Source: G965226155 sp965226155
Lineage (GTDB): Bacteria > Pseudomonadota > Gammaproteobacteria > Eutrophobiales > Eutrophobiaceae
Length of the DNA: 64,000 bases
Reading direction: 5' to 3'
NCBI GenBank assembly: GCA_965226155.1
Contig: OZ245331.1
Location: 2,294,001 to 2,358,000 of the forward strand
Each line of letters opens with the position of its first letter. Within the stretch, counting starts at the first letter, position 1. The notes under the pieces are model-generated. The model did no database searches, was not told the origin of the DNA, and saw only the letters and a program-made list of their open reading frames with translations. Position numbers and translations under genes: made by a program. This document shows positions 55,078 to 64,000 of the stretch, piece after piece.

Positions 55078-56146
55078 CGTGAATTCAATTTGTAAGTGCA
55101 ACTCAATTAGGTGGCACGAACGGCAAGCTGCGGTAGCATCCTTACCTTTCGTTCCAGCAAGAAAGAGAGGCACAGATGAGACACTACACACAGCTTACCG
55201 AGCATCAACGTTACCAGATTTACGCCCTGATGAAAGCAGGACATACACAAACGGACATAGCCGCCTTGATAGGCGTGCATAAATCTACTATTAGCCGTGA
55301 ACTCAGACGCAACCGTGGCTTGAGAGGCTATCGACCCCGCCAAGCTCAGTTGCTCTGGCAAGCGCGTCGAGAAGCCAGTCAACAACAGCGACTCCCCACG
55401 ACCTTGTGGGAGCGAGTAGAGGTCTGGCTGCGGGACGAATGGAGTCCTGAGCAAATCAGTGACTGGTTGCATAAACGAGAAGGTATCGCTCTGAGTCATG
55501 AATGGATCTATCACTACATATACCAGGACAAGGCAGACGGCGGTGAGCTGTACCGGTACTTGCGTTGCCAGAAGAAACGAAAGAAGCGTTATGGTAGTTA
55601 TCAACGTCGTGGGGTTCTGGTGAATCAGGGCAGCATTGATAAGCGTCCAGCCATTGTGAACAGGAAGACACGCATCGGTGACTGGGAAGTGGACACCGTC
55701 ATCGGCAAAGGCCATCGACAGGCGCTGGTCACCTTGAGCGAGCGCAAGTCGATGTACACCTTGATTTGCACAGGTGAAACGACGAACTGCCTCTGCCGTC
55801 AGACAAGCTATCGTGCGATTGTTGTCTAATATGAAGGCGTCGGTTCACACGATCACCTCGGATAATGGAAAAGAATTTGCTGAGCATGAGGTTATTGCTC
55901 AACAATTGAACGCGGGGTTCTATTTTGCACATCCTTATGCCTCCTGGGAACGGGGTTTAAATGAAAATATCAATGGTCTCATTCGACAGTACTTCCCAAA
56001 GAAAATGGACTCCAGCACGATTACACAAAAGCAGTTAAACTTGGTCATGAAAAAACTCAATCACCGTCCCAGAAAAACACTTAATTCAAAAACACTACAT
56101 GAAGTCTTTTTTAACATCAACGTTGCACTTCAAAGTTGAATCCGCG
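55078..56146 (+). mobile_element. IS30-family insertion sequence, copy 7 (1069 bp, frameshifted)
   Basis: Complete ends with an exact 3-bp target duplication CTG (55075-55077 and 56147-56149). It has one extra T at 55765-55767. It is inserted between the rpmA terminator and obgE, separating two genes that usually adjoin. Confidence 0.95.
55176..56139 (+). pseudogene. Transposase of IS copy 7, inactivated by +1 frameshift
   Basis: The frame is lost after residue 197 through TTT instead of TT at 55765-55767, the same extra base as in copy 2. The upstream frame keeps D173; the downstream frame keeps D229 and E263 and runs to the normal stop. Private changes are Asp for Glu at 27 (QTDIAAL) and Trp for Arg at 61 (LLWQARR). 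It shares TLHEVF with copies 1 and 4. Because the exact target duplication is preserved, the copy either arrived already defective, moved in trans, or was converted later. Confidence 0.92.
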
Positions 56147-56225
56147 CTGCTAATCATCGCTCATTTCTCGCTAAAAGAATAAAATAAAAGAACAGATCAT
56201 TAATAACACCTAACGAGCTCCTAAA

Positions 56226-57269
56226 ATGAAATTTGTAGACGAAGCCACAATTACCGTTATAGCTGGTAAAGGCGGAGATGGTTGCCTGAGCTTTCGTCGG
56301 GAAAAATTTATTCCACGGGGTGGTCCCGATGGTGGTGATGGTGGTGATGCAGGTAGTGTTTACCTGGTTGTAGATGATGGATTGAATACGTTAGCGGATT
56401 TTCGTCATGCTCGTTTGTTTCGTGCTGATAACGGCCAACAGGGTATGGGCCAACAAAGATTCGGTAAAAACGGCAGCGATACCTTGATTAAGGTCCCCAT
56501 GGGAACACTGGTCTACGATAGTGATACTGATCAGTTGATTGGCGACATGATCAAGAATCATGACAAATTGTTGGTTGCTAAGGGTGGTGAAGGCGGTGTG
56601 GGTAATACCCGTTTCAAAAGTAGCACCAACCGGACACCACGGCGAATTACTCAAGGAGAGTCAGGTGAGCAACGGGATTTACGGCTGGAACTACAATTAT
56701 TAGCTGACGTTGGCTTGTTGGGTTTACCGAATGCAGGTAAATCTAGTTTGATACGTCAGGTAACTGCAGCAAAGCCTAAGGTTGCTGATTATCCATTTAC
56801 TACCTTGTACCCGCACCTGGGCGTCGTTAGGCTCGGGGAGGAGCAGAGTTTTGTGATCGCCGACATTCCGGGTTTGATTGAAGGTGCAGCGGATGGTGTC
56901 GGTCTTGGTTCACAGTTTTTAAAACACTTGTCGCGTACAAGGATTTTACTACATTTGGTTGACATCGGGATATGTGACAACTTGAAACAGATTAATGACC
57001 AGATAAAGATAATTGATCGAGAATTAAAACGTTACAGCGAAAAATTAGATAAGATGGATCGGTGGTTGGTATTGAATAAGACCGATTTACTAGATAAAGA
57101 AAAAATAAACAAAATTTCTGGAAGCCTAAAGAAAAGCGCAAAATGGAAACATTCATATTTTATGATTTCCGCAGCAACGGGCAACGGGTGTAAGGAACTG
57201 ATGTATGCAGTTCAAAACCGAGTTACAGAACTAAAAGAAAACCAAAAGAAACTAGACAAGACCAACTGA
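56226..57269 (+). CDS. obgE: Obg GTPase, ribosome assembly
   Basis: Essential GTPase for 50S maturation. The glycine-rich Obg fold (about 1-158) shows GKGGDGCLSFRREKFIPRGGP and GGEGGVGNTRFKSSTN. The G domain has GLPNAGKSSLIR (G1), the switch TTLYPHLGVV, DIPGLIEGA (G3) and LNKTD (G4). 347 residues, without the long acidic tail of E. coli ObgE. It is 8 bp before proB. IS copy 7 lies upstream, so its promoter must be in the short 56147-56225 gap, in the IS, or further back. Confidence 0.97.
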   Translation: MKFVDEATITVIAGKGGDGCLSFRREKFIPRGGPDGGDGGDAGSVYLVVDDGLNTLADFRHARLFRADNGQQGMGQQRFGKNGSDTLIKVPMGTLVYDSDTDQLIGDMIKNHDKLLVAKGGEGGVGNTRFKSSTNRTPRRITQGESGEQRDLRLELQLLADVGLLGLPNAGKSSLIRQVTAAKPKVADYPFTTLYPHLGVVRLGEEQSFVIADIPGLIEGAADGVGLGSQFLKHLSRTRILLHLVDIGICDNLKQINDQIKIIDRELKRYSEKLDKMDRWLVLNKTDLLDKEKINKISGSLKKSAKWKHSYFMISAATGNGCKELMYAVQNRVTELKENQKKLDKTN

Positions 57270-57277
57270 GAATAGAA

Positions 57278-58402
57278 ATGACATTAAAACGGGATAATAG
57301 CCAAAAAACGAAATGCTGGGTGATCAAGCTGGGCAGTTCTTTATTGACTAATAACGGCTGTGGTTTAAAAACAGACACGTTATCAGTGTGGGTATCGCAG
57401 ATCATGTCGATTATGGAGCAGGGTATCAACGTCGTGTTGGTCTCATCCGGTGCTGTTGCAGAAGGGGTATCGCGCCTCGATATGGATAAAAGACCACACG
57501 AGCTGCACAAGTTACAAGCTGTAGCTGCAGTCGGCCAGATGGGCCTGATACAGGCATATGAATATTGTTTTCAGAAGTACGGCATACATACAGCTCAAAT
57601 CTTGCTTACTCATGATGATATCTCCAACCGTCGACGTTATTTAAATGCCCGTTCAACATTGAGAACGCTTATTGATTTAGGGGCCATCCCAATCGTAAAT
57701 GAAAATGACTCGGTCGCCACTGAAGAAATTCGGTTTGGTGATAATGATACCTTGGCAGGATTGGTTGCGAATCTGGTCGAGGCCGATTTGTTGGTTATTT
57801 TGACAGATCAGAAGGGTTTGTTTGAAAAGGATCCGAGAAAACACAAAAACCCAGAATTTATCAAAAAAGGGATAGCAGGGGATAGTAAACTTGAGAAACA
57901 TGCTGGTGATGACAGTGTACTTGGTCGAGGAGGGATGTTGACCAAGTTGCGTGCTGCTGCTACGGCTGCAAAATCAGGTTCATCAACCATCATTGCTTCA
58001 GGTGTGGAAGAAAATGTATTAGTTCGCATAGCGGCAGGCGATGAAGTTGGTACTTTACTCGAGTCCAGTATTGCGCCGATGACAGCGCGTAAACAATGGT
58101 TAGCAGGACAATCCATAATTTCCGGTAAATTAAAGTTAGATAACGGAGCTGTCACAGCTATTCGGACTAAGGGCAAGAGTCTGCTGGCGGTTGGCGTAAC
58201 TACGGTGGAAGGGCAGTTCCGGCGGGGTGAAGTGGTTCGCTGCGTAAATGAAGACAGCCATGAAGTCGCACGTGGATTGGTAAATTACAGTTCGGAAGAA
58301 ATCCAACTTATCCTGGGGAAGACCAGCAGTAAGACTGAACAGATACTTGGTTATATTAATGAACCGGAGTTAATACACCGGGACAACATGGTCGTCGATT
58401 GA
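57278..58402 (+). CDS. proB: Glutamate 5-kinase
   Basis: First enzyme of proline synthesis, phosphorylating the gamma-carboxyl of glutamate. The amino-acid kinase domain has VIKLGSSLLTNNG, VSSGAVAEGVSRL, QILLTHDDISNRRRYLNAR (in part), PIVNENDSVATEEIRFGDND (in part) and GRGGMLTKLRAA. A C-terminal PUA domain follows from about residue 280. 374 residues, the full two-domain type. It is 8 bp after obgE, forming an operon, and converges on rpsT. Confidence 0.96.
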   Translation: MTLKRDNSQKTKCWVIKLGSSLLTNNGCGLKTDTLSVWVSQIMSIMEQGINVVLVSSGAVAEGVSRLDMDKRPHELHKLQAVAAVGQMGLIQAYEYCFQKYGIHTAQILLTHDDISNRRRYLNARSTLRTLIDLGAIPIVNENDSVATEEIRFGDNDTLAGLVANLVEADLLVILTDQKGLFEKDPRKHKNPEFIKKGIAGDSKLEKHAGDDSVLGRGGMLTKLRAAATAAKSGSSTIIASGVEENVLVRIAAGDEVGTLLESSIAPMTARKQWLAGQSIISGKLKLDNGAVTAIRTKGKSLLAVGVTTVEGQFRRGEVVRCVNEDSHEVARGLVNYSSEEIQLILGKTSSKTEQILGYINEPELIHRDNMVVD

Positions 58403-58418
58403 ATATACCGAGAGCCAA

Positions 58419-58688
58419 TTAACCGGCGCCTAATTCGCGGATTTGGGCATTCATTCTGCTTAAGTGCCTTGCAGCTTTATTTTTATGTGTCAGACCCTTT
58501 TGTGCCATGCTGTGGATGACAGGTGCAGCTTCTCGAAATGCCTTATTTGCTAAATCTTTATCGCCCTTCTGAATAGCATTAATGACTTTTTTCATTTCGC
58601 TACGTAGAAATGACCGCTGACTCACGTTTTGTAGTCGCCGTTTTATCGCCTGTCGAGCACGTTTTTTAGCTGAAGCAATGTTGGCCAA
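58419..58688 (-). CDS. rpsT: 30S ribosomal protein S20
   Basis: 89 residues, strongly basic: ANIASAKKRARQAIKRR at the start, RSEMKKVINAIQKGD in the middle and KGLTHKNKAARHLSRMN near the end. The ATG is preceded by GGAGATCC. It diverges from murJ as in most gammaproteobacteria. Confidence 0.97.
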   Translation of the reverse strand: MANIASAKKRARQAIKRRLQNVSQRSFLRSEMKKVINAIQKGDKDLANKAFREAAPVIHSMAQKGLTHKNKAARHLSRMNAQIRELGAG

Positions 58689-58862
58689 TTGGATCTCCTG
58701 AATATGGTAGTTCTTAAAAGCGCGTGACTATGCTGAATTCAGCTCAATTTGTCAATCCTTACCTGTGATTGTGGTATCCTGCTCACAGGAAAATAAACTC
58801 TATTTAAACAACAAGATAAACCCACTATGTGAAGTGATGTTCGAAATACAGGTATTACTCTA

Positions 58863-60398
58863 GTGCAGCGATTATTTAAATCTACCCGAGTAGTAAGTGC
58901 GATGACCATGATTTCGCGCGTATTCGGATTATTGCGTGATGTCATTTTTGCTCGGTTTTTCGGTGCCAGTATGGATTTTGATATTTTCATTGTCGCTTTT
59001 CGCATTCCCAACTTTTTGCGTCGTGTATTTGCTGAAGGGGGATTTTCTCTTGCCTTTGTGCCAATTTTATCTGAATACAAAGAGCAAAGGGGCGAGCAAA
59101 AAGTTAAAGCTCTGATTGACCAGACTGCCGCAACACTCGGTCTTGTGCTGATATTGGTTACGATAATTGGGATAATAGCGGCTCCGGTATTGATTTGGGT
59201 CTTTGCGCCAGGGTTTGCAGGTGATGTATCAAAGCAGGAGCTTACTGCTAACTTATTGCGGATTACCTTTCCGTATCTATTGTTTATCTCGTTGACGGCG
59301 TTCGCTGGCGGAATACTAAATACATATAAACGGTTTGCCGTGCCGTCATTTACCCCAGTGTTGTCAAACTTGTCATTAATATTCTCTGCTGTCTGGTTGG
59401 CGCCATACTTTTCAGAACCGACAGAAGCATTGGCCTGGGGGGTATTTTTTGCAGGAGTAATACAATTGCTATTCCAGTTGCCATTCCTGCGTCAAATCGG
59501 ATTATTACCTGTACCTCGATTTGGGCGTGACAAGGAAGGGGTGTCGAGAATATTGAAGCTAATGTTGCCAACCTTGTTCGCGGTGTCGATTACCCAGATT
59601 AATCTCTTAGTTGATACGGTTATAGCATCCTTTCTACAAACTGGCAGCATATCTTGGTTGTATTATTCAGACCGGATGGTGGAATTACCGATTGGTGTTT
59701 TCGGTGTCGCCCTGAGTACTGTAATTTTGCCTAACTTGTCATCAGAACACGCAAAGGGATCGAGCGAGACCTATTGCGAAATCATGACTTGGGCCATTCG
59801 TTTGGTTATCCTAATTTCACTACCTGCCGCGATTGGATTGGCCCTCTTGTCTGCCCCCATATTAACGACCTTGTTTCAGTATGAAGAATTTACGTCTAGG
59901 GATGTCATGATGTCGAGTTACAGCCTGATGGCTTATTCAGTTGGTTTGCCTGGCTTTATCCTTATTAAAGTATTTTCTTCAGGATTTTTTTCCAGACAGG
60001 ATACTAAAACACCGGTCAAGATTGGTGTGATAGCCATGTTATCGAATATTATTTTGAATCTAGTTCTGGTCGGTCCGCTTGAACATGTTGGGTTGGCCCT
60101 GGCAACGTCATTGTCAGCTTATATTAATGCCGGATTACTCTATTTATATTTGAAACGTGACGGCCTATACCGATCTGGACAGGTATGGAGTGGTTATTTA
60201 TTAAAAGTCGCAACTGGAATTATCGTCATGGCAATATTGCTTATAGGATTAGTGCCAGACGCGGCGGGTTGGATAAAATGGGGCGTGTTTGACCGCGTCT
60301 TCCAATTAACGATCTGGGTACTTTCTGGTGTCTTAGTATATTTTGCTACCCTTAGGCTTGTTGGGTTTCGTGCCAGTGAATTATCTCCACCGAAGTAG
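58863..60398 (+). CDS. murJ: Lipid II flippase MurJ
   Basis: Polytopic MOP-superfamily flippase that moves lipid II across the inner membrane. 511 residues with about 14 hydrophobic segments. SAMTMISRVFGLLRDVIFARFFG (in part) and PNFLRRVFAEGGFSLAFVP (in part) are hallmark N-terminal motifs; the SWLYYSDRMVELPIGVFGVAL segment (in part) is also diagnostic. The start is GTG at 58863. ribF follows 23 bp later and then ileS, the conserved order. Confidence 0.95.
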   Translation: MQRLFKSTRVVSAMTMISRVFGLLRDVIFARFFGASMDFDIFIVAFRIPNFLRRVFAEGGFSLAFVPILSEYKEQRGEQKVKALIDQTAATLGLVLILVTIIGIIAAPVLIWVFAPGFAGDVSKQELTANLLRITFPYLLFISLTAFAGGILNTYKRFAVPSFTPVLSNLSLIFSAVWLAPYFSEPTEALAWGVFFAGVIQLLFQLPFLRQIGLLPVPRFGRDKEGVSRILKLMLPTLFAVSITQINLLVDTVIASFLQTGSISWLYYSDRMVELPIGVFGVALSTVILPNLSSEHAKGSSETYCEIMTWAIRLVILISLPAAIGLALLSAPILTTLFQYEEFTSRDVMMSSYSLMAYSVGLPGFILIKVFSSGFFSRQDTKTPVKIGVIAMLSNIILNLVLVGPLEHVGLALATSLSAYINAGLLYLYLKRDGLYRSGQVWSGYLLKVATGIIVMAILLIGLVPDAAGWIKWGVFDRVFQLTIWVLSGVLVYFATLRLVGFRASELSPPK

Positions 60399-60421
60399 TC
60401 TTTAAGGAAATCACTTTTAAA

Positions 60422-61360
60422 ATGGAATTAACCCGCAATATCAGAAAACAGACAAATCGCACTCACTGTGTTGCCACCATTGGAAATTTCGATGGGGTCC
60501 ATCTGGGGCATCAGGCGGTGTTCAATCAGTTAAAGCAAAATTCGGATGAACTAGGTCTGCCTGCAGTTGTGATAACATTCGAACCACTGCCGCTAGAGTT
60601 CTTTAAACCAAAATCAGCACCAGTAAGGCTGACAGATTTCAGGAATAAGATCGAATTGCTTGCCTCGTTGTCTATCGATCACGTCGCCTGTTTGCGATTC
60701 GAGGAGTCCCTGGCTAGTCTTTCGGCGGAATTCTTCGTTAAAGATATCTTAATAGAAGGCCTGGGTATCAAGCGGCTGATTGTCGGAGATGATTTTAGGT
60801 TTGGCAAAAATAGGATCGGGAATGTCGAACTTCTGCACCAAATGGGTCAGCAATTTGGTTTCGATGTTAAGCTAACAGAATCATTCCAATATAATGGAAA
60901 GCGTGTGACCAGTAGCCTAGTACGTGGTCATTTAGCTATGGGTAATTTTCAGGAGGTGAGTGAATTACTTGGTAGGGAATACCGGTTAAGTGGAAAGGTA
61001 GTGCACGGCGATAAGCGCGGCAGGGAACTAGGCTTCCAGACAGCTAATATTGTGCTCAAAAATAGTAATTACCCGTTGTCTGGTGTTTACGTTGTGCGTG
61101 TGCACACTGAGGACAATGCTGTTTATAACGGCGTTACTAGTATCGGGACGCGGCCGGTATTTAATGGAAAGGTACCGTTGATGGAAACACATATTTTTGA
61201 TTTCGATAGCGACATCTATGGGAGAAGAATAAGTGTGGGATTTTTAAAACATCTAAGAAATGAAGAGCATTTTCCCACAATTGAGGCGCTATGTGAACAG
61301 ATGGGGAAAGATGTACAACGTGCAAAAAACTATTTTGAAAAGTTGGGTGTAGGAAAGTAA
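60422..61360 (+). CDS. ribF: Bifunctional riboflavin kinase/FAD synthetase
   Basis: Makes FMN and then FAD from riboflavin. The N-terminal FAD synthetase has ATIGNFDGVHLGHQ, VITFEPLP, VGDDFRFGKNR and the TSSLVRGHLAMG segment. The C-terminal kinase domain (about 185-310) has GKVVHGDKRGRELGFQTANI, GVYVVRV and GVTSIGTRPVFNG. 312 residues. It is 17 bp before ileS. Confidence 0.96.
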   Translation: MELTRNIRKQTNRTHCVATIGNFDGVHLGHQAVFNQLKQNSDELGLPAVVITFEPLPLEFFKPKSAPVRLTDFRNKIELLASLSIDHVACLRFEESLASLSAEFFVKDILIEGLGIKRLIVGDDFRFGKNRIGNVELLHQMGQQFGFDVKLTESFQYNGKRVTSSLVRGHLAMGNFQEVSELLGREYRLSGKVVHGDKRGRELGFQTANIVLKNSNYPLSGVYVVRVHTEDNAVYNGVTSIGTRPVFNGKVPLMETHIFDFDSDIYGRRISVGFLKHLRNEEHFPTIEALCEQMGKDVQRAKNYFEKLGVGK

Positions 61361-61377
61361 TCAAGCAGAAATAAAGA

Positions 61378-64000
61378 ATGAGTAATTATAAAGACACATT
61401 GAATCTACCCAAGACGGCTTTCCCGATGAAAGCTAATCTGTCACAACGTGAACCGGTGATGCTGAAACGTTGGCAGGAAATGGATCTGTATTCACAGATT
61501 AGAAAAGTAAAATCGGGTCAGCCGCAGTTCATCCTGCATGACGGCCCACCGTATGCTAACGGTGATATCCATTTGGGTCATGCAGTAAACAAGATTCTTA
61601 AAGATATGATTATTAAATCACGCAGCATGAGTGGATTCGATGCGCCTTATGTGCCGGGATGGGATTGCCACGGCCTGCCTATTGAACTGGTAGTAGAAAA
61701 AAAGGTAGGCAAGGCAGGGCACAAAGTCAGTGCCGCTGAATTTCGCAGTGCTTGCCGGATCTATGCGGGTAAACAGGTCGAAAAACAGAAGCTAGATTTC
61801 ATTCGACTAGGTGTTTTCGGTGATTGGGAAAAACCGTATCTGACCATGGATTATAAAACTGAGGCGAATACTATCCGTGCACTCGGGAACATGATCACGG
61901 CCGGTCATATGATTAGGGGTTTTAAGCCGGTTTACTGGTGCACAGATTGTCAGTCTGCATTAGCTGAGGCCGAAGTGGAATACGAAAATAAGGTCTCTCC
62001 ACAAGTTGATGTGCGTTTTCAAATGACTGATATGAGTACTGTTAATCTTTTGTTTAATACTGAAGGAGACATACCTACTTCCATTGTTATTTGGACGACT
62101 ACGCCTTGGACATTGCCCGCCAATCAGGCAGTTGCTGTTCATCCCGATTTTGAATACGTACTTGTCGATAACAGTGAAGAGCATTTGATTTTGGCTGCCT
62201 CTCTACATGAGATGGCTATGGAGCGTTATGGATTTAAGGACTATTCGATCATAGGTAAGGTTAAAGGTGAGGCTTTACAGGGCTTACAGTTGAAACATCC
62301 GTTTTATGAACGCACTGTTCCGATCGTTAAGGCTAATCATGTAACGGCAGAGGCAGGTACTGGTGCTGTCCATATCGCACCGGGACATGGTCAAGATGAT
62401 TATTTGGTGGGACTGGAGTTCAATCTAGAGGTTGACTGCCCAGTGAACGGCCGTGGCGTCTTTCATGCTAATGCAGAGTTAGTAGGTGGTGTCCACGTCA
62501 ATGAAGCGAATAATTTGTTAATTGAAACTATGCGTGATAACGGTAGCCTAGTCAGAGTAGATAAGTTAGATCATAGCTACCCTCACTGCTGGAGGCATAA
62601 GACTCCAATAATATTTCGCGCAACACCACAGTGGTTTTTCAGCATGGACAACAGTGGTTTGAGACAAAAAGCCCTAGCTGAGATTGATAATGTTAGCTTT
62701 ACACCTGAATGGGGTAAGCAACGCATATACAAGATGATCTCTGATCGAACCGATTGGTGTATCTCTCGCCAACGGACGTGGGGAGTACCAATTATGGTTT
62801 TCATCCATAAAGAGACGGGTGAATTACATCCTCGCACTGAAGAATTAATCCAGAACATTGCTCTTCAGATAGAAGAGCATGGAATCGAAGCCTGGTTTGA
62901 CTTTGATTACAGCAAATTACTAGCTGAGGATAGCAAAGATTATGAAAAAGTCTTAGATATGTTAGATGTCTGGTTTGATTCCGGGGTAACTCACATGACA
63001 GTCCTGGATGTCGATAAAAGATTAGGTTTTCCGGCTGACTTGTATGTAGAAGGCTCGGACCAGCACAGGGGTTGGTTCCAGTCATCGTTGTTGACATCAG
63101 TTGGGATCAAGCATGTTGCACCATACAAGAGCGTATTGACACATGGATTTACAGTAGATGCTGAAGGGAAAAAATTATCCAAGTCTGGTGACAATGCAAT
63201 ATCGCCGCAAAAAATATTAAATACACTAGGCGGAGATATTTTACGTTTATGGGTTGCAGGAACAGATTACCGGGGAGAAATGAGCGTATCAGATGAGATC
63301 ATGAATCGTAGTGCCGATGCTTATAGGCGGATTCGTAATACTGCACGCTATTTACTTGCAAATTTAGATGGATTTGATCCACAAAATCACTGTGTAGCCA
63401 CCATAGAGTTGTTGGAGCTCGATCATTGGGTCATAGACCAGGCAAGAAAAGTACAATTAGAGCTGACTGATGCCTATGACAACTATCAATTTCATGTCAT
63501 CTACCAGAAGCTACATCATTTCTGTGCGGTGATTTTAAGTAATTTCTATCTCGATATTATTAAAGACAGGATTTATACAACTCCTGGAGATAGTTTGGCA
63601 CGCCGATCTGCACAAACAGCTATCTACCATATTGTAGAAGCTTTAGTACGTTGGTTAGCACCAATCCTGAGTTTTACTGCGGATGAAATTTGGCAACACA
63701 TTCCTGGGGAAAGAGACGACTCGGTATTTCTCTCAGAATGGTATACGGATTTCCCGGAAACGACAGTAGGGTTAGATGAAACATGGCAATCTGTAATTGA
63801 CACCAGGAGTGAGGTCAGCAAGGTGCTCGAACAATTGCGAGTTGCTGGGGATATCGGGTCATCTTTAGATGCGGAAGTTGAAATTTTTTGTAACGGATCA
63901 TATCGCCAAGCCTTATTAAGCTTGAAAGATGAAATTAGATTTGTATTTGTTACATCCTATGCTTCGGTACATGAAGATTCAGCTAGACCTCAGAATGCGG
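61378..64000 (+). CDS. ileS: Isoleucyl-tRNA synthetase, 3' end outside window
   Basis: Class I synthetase charging tRNA-Ile. It begins MSNYKDTLNLPKTAFPMKAN at the ATG at 61378 and the frame is open to the window edge (874 codons of an expected 930-940). The HIGH motif reads HLGH in GPPYANGDIHLGHAVNKIL, and the KMSKS motif reads KLSKS at about residue 600. The editing domain motifs TTPWTLPANQAV and GTGAVHIAPGHGQDDY are intact. The anticodon-binding region (about 640 on) is partly present; the C-terminal zinc site lies outside. Preceded by ribF with a 17-bp gap. Confidence 0.97.
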   Translation, partial: MSNYKDTLNLPKTAFPMKANLSQREPVMLKRWQEMDLYSQIRKVKSGQPQFILHDGPPYANGDIHLGHAVNKILKDMIIKSRSMSGFDAPYVPGWDCHGLPIELVVEKKVGKAGHKVSAAEFRSACRIYAGKQVEKQKLDFIRLGVFGDWEKPYLTMDYKTEANTIRALGNMITAGHMIRGFKPVYWCTDCQSALAEAEVEYENKVSPQVDVRFQMTDMSTVNLLFNTEGDIPTSIVIWTTTPWTLPANQAVAVHPDFEYVLVDNSEEHLILAASLHEMAMERYGFKDYSIIGKVKGEALQGLQLKHPFYERTVPIVKANHVTAEAGTGAVHIAPGHGQDDYLVGLEFNLEVDCPVNGRGVFHANAELVGGVHVNEANNLLIETMRDNGSLVRVDKLDHSYPHCWRHKTPIIFRATPQWFFSMDNSGLRQKALAEIDNVSFTPEWGKQRIYKMISDRTDWCISRQRTWGVPIMVFIHKETGELHPRTEELIQNIALQIEEHGIEAWFDFDYSKLLAEDSKDYEKVLDMLDVWFDSGVTHMTVLDVDKRLGFPADLYVEGSDQHRGWFQSSLLTSVGIKHVAPYKSVLTHGFTVDAEGKKLSKSGDNAISPQKILNTLGGDILRLWVAGTDYRGEMSVSDEIMNRSADAYRRIRNTARYLLANLDGFDPQNHCVATIELLELDHWVIDQARKVQLELTDAYDNYQFHVIYQKLHHFCAVILSNFYLDIIKDRIYTTPGDSLARRSAQTAIYHIVEALVRWLAPILSFTADEIWQHIPGERDDSVFLSEWYTDFPETTVGLDETWQSVIDTRSEVSKVLEQLRVAGDIGSSLDAEVEIFCNGSYRQALLSLKDEIRFVFVTSYASVHEDSARPQNA

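Noticed and set aside
1..64000. CRISPR array, rRNA operon or prophage
   Set aside because: I saw no regularly spaced short repeats, no rRNA sequence and no phage structural genes. The only dispersed repeats noticed are the seven IS copies.

Overview
The window looks like a moderately AT-rich gammaproteobacterial chromosome. The evidence is conserved gammaproteobacterial gene order: nnr-tsaE-amiB-mutL-miaA-hfq-hflX-hflK-hflC-DUF2065-hisZ-purA, then tRNA-Leu, rnr and rlmB; ispB diverging from rplU-rpmA-obgE-proB; and rpsT diverging from murJ-ribF-ileS. MutL lacks the endonuclease motif, as in MutH-using gammaproteobacteria. A hopanoid gene cluster with a methanotroph-like squalene synthase is present. 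I cannot name a genus from the sequence alone.

Layout: 1-9.6 kb holds NAD(P)HX repair, tRNA modification, cell-wall amidase, mismatch repair, Hfq and the HflX/HflK/HflC genes. IS copy 1 then separates hflC from DUF2065-hisZ-purA. Between purA and tRNA-Leu (13.6-18.1 kb) lies a decayed accessory island with IS copies 2 and 3, a nuclease-like membrane gene cut by copy 2, a helix-turn-helix gene with an internal stop, and a frameshifted methyltransferase. 18.1-33.5 kb is mostly housekeeping: RNase R, RlmB, peptidases, AvtA, SohB, an MsbA-like ABC exporter, MsrA, UDP-xylose synthase, an amber-truncated mtaB and an HDAC-like hydrolase. 33.6-42.8 kb carries nucleotide-sugar genes (galE, gmd, fcl) and a polysaccharide ABC exporter whose permease is frameshifted, interspersed with DusA, FKBP and hypothetical genes. 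44.0-53.1 kb is a minus-strand hopanoid/lipid cluster: hpnA, a CDP-alcohol phosphatidyltransferase, hpnN, a broken phyH, hpnG, squalene synthase and an HpnL-like protein. 53.1 kb to the end has tRNA-Pro, ispB, ribosomal protein genes, obgE, proB, rpsT, murJ, ribF and the start of ileS.

The dominant feature is one IS30-family element of about 1068 bp present seven times (about 12 percent of the window). Copies differ by a few bases. The variants are shuffled among copies in a way that suggests recombination or gene conversion, and two copies share an identical +1 frameshift. Around them accessory genes are decaying. Five frameshifts in three genes (methyltransferase, KpsM-like permease, PhyH-like dioxygenase) can each be repaired by adding one base to an A/T run. 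The clearly essential genes look intact. I saw no CRISPR array, no rRNA and no complete new defence system. The most unusual items are the membrane-anchored PD-(D/E)XK-like gene, the amber codon in mtaB and the phosphatidyltransferase inside the hopanoid cluster.
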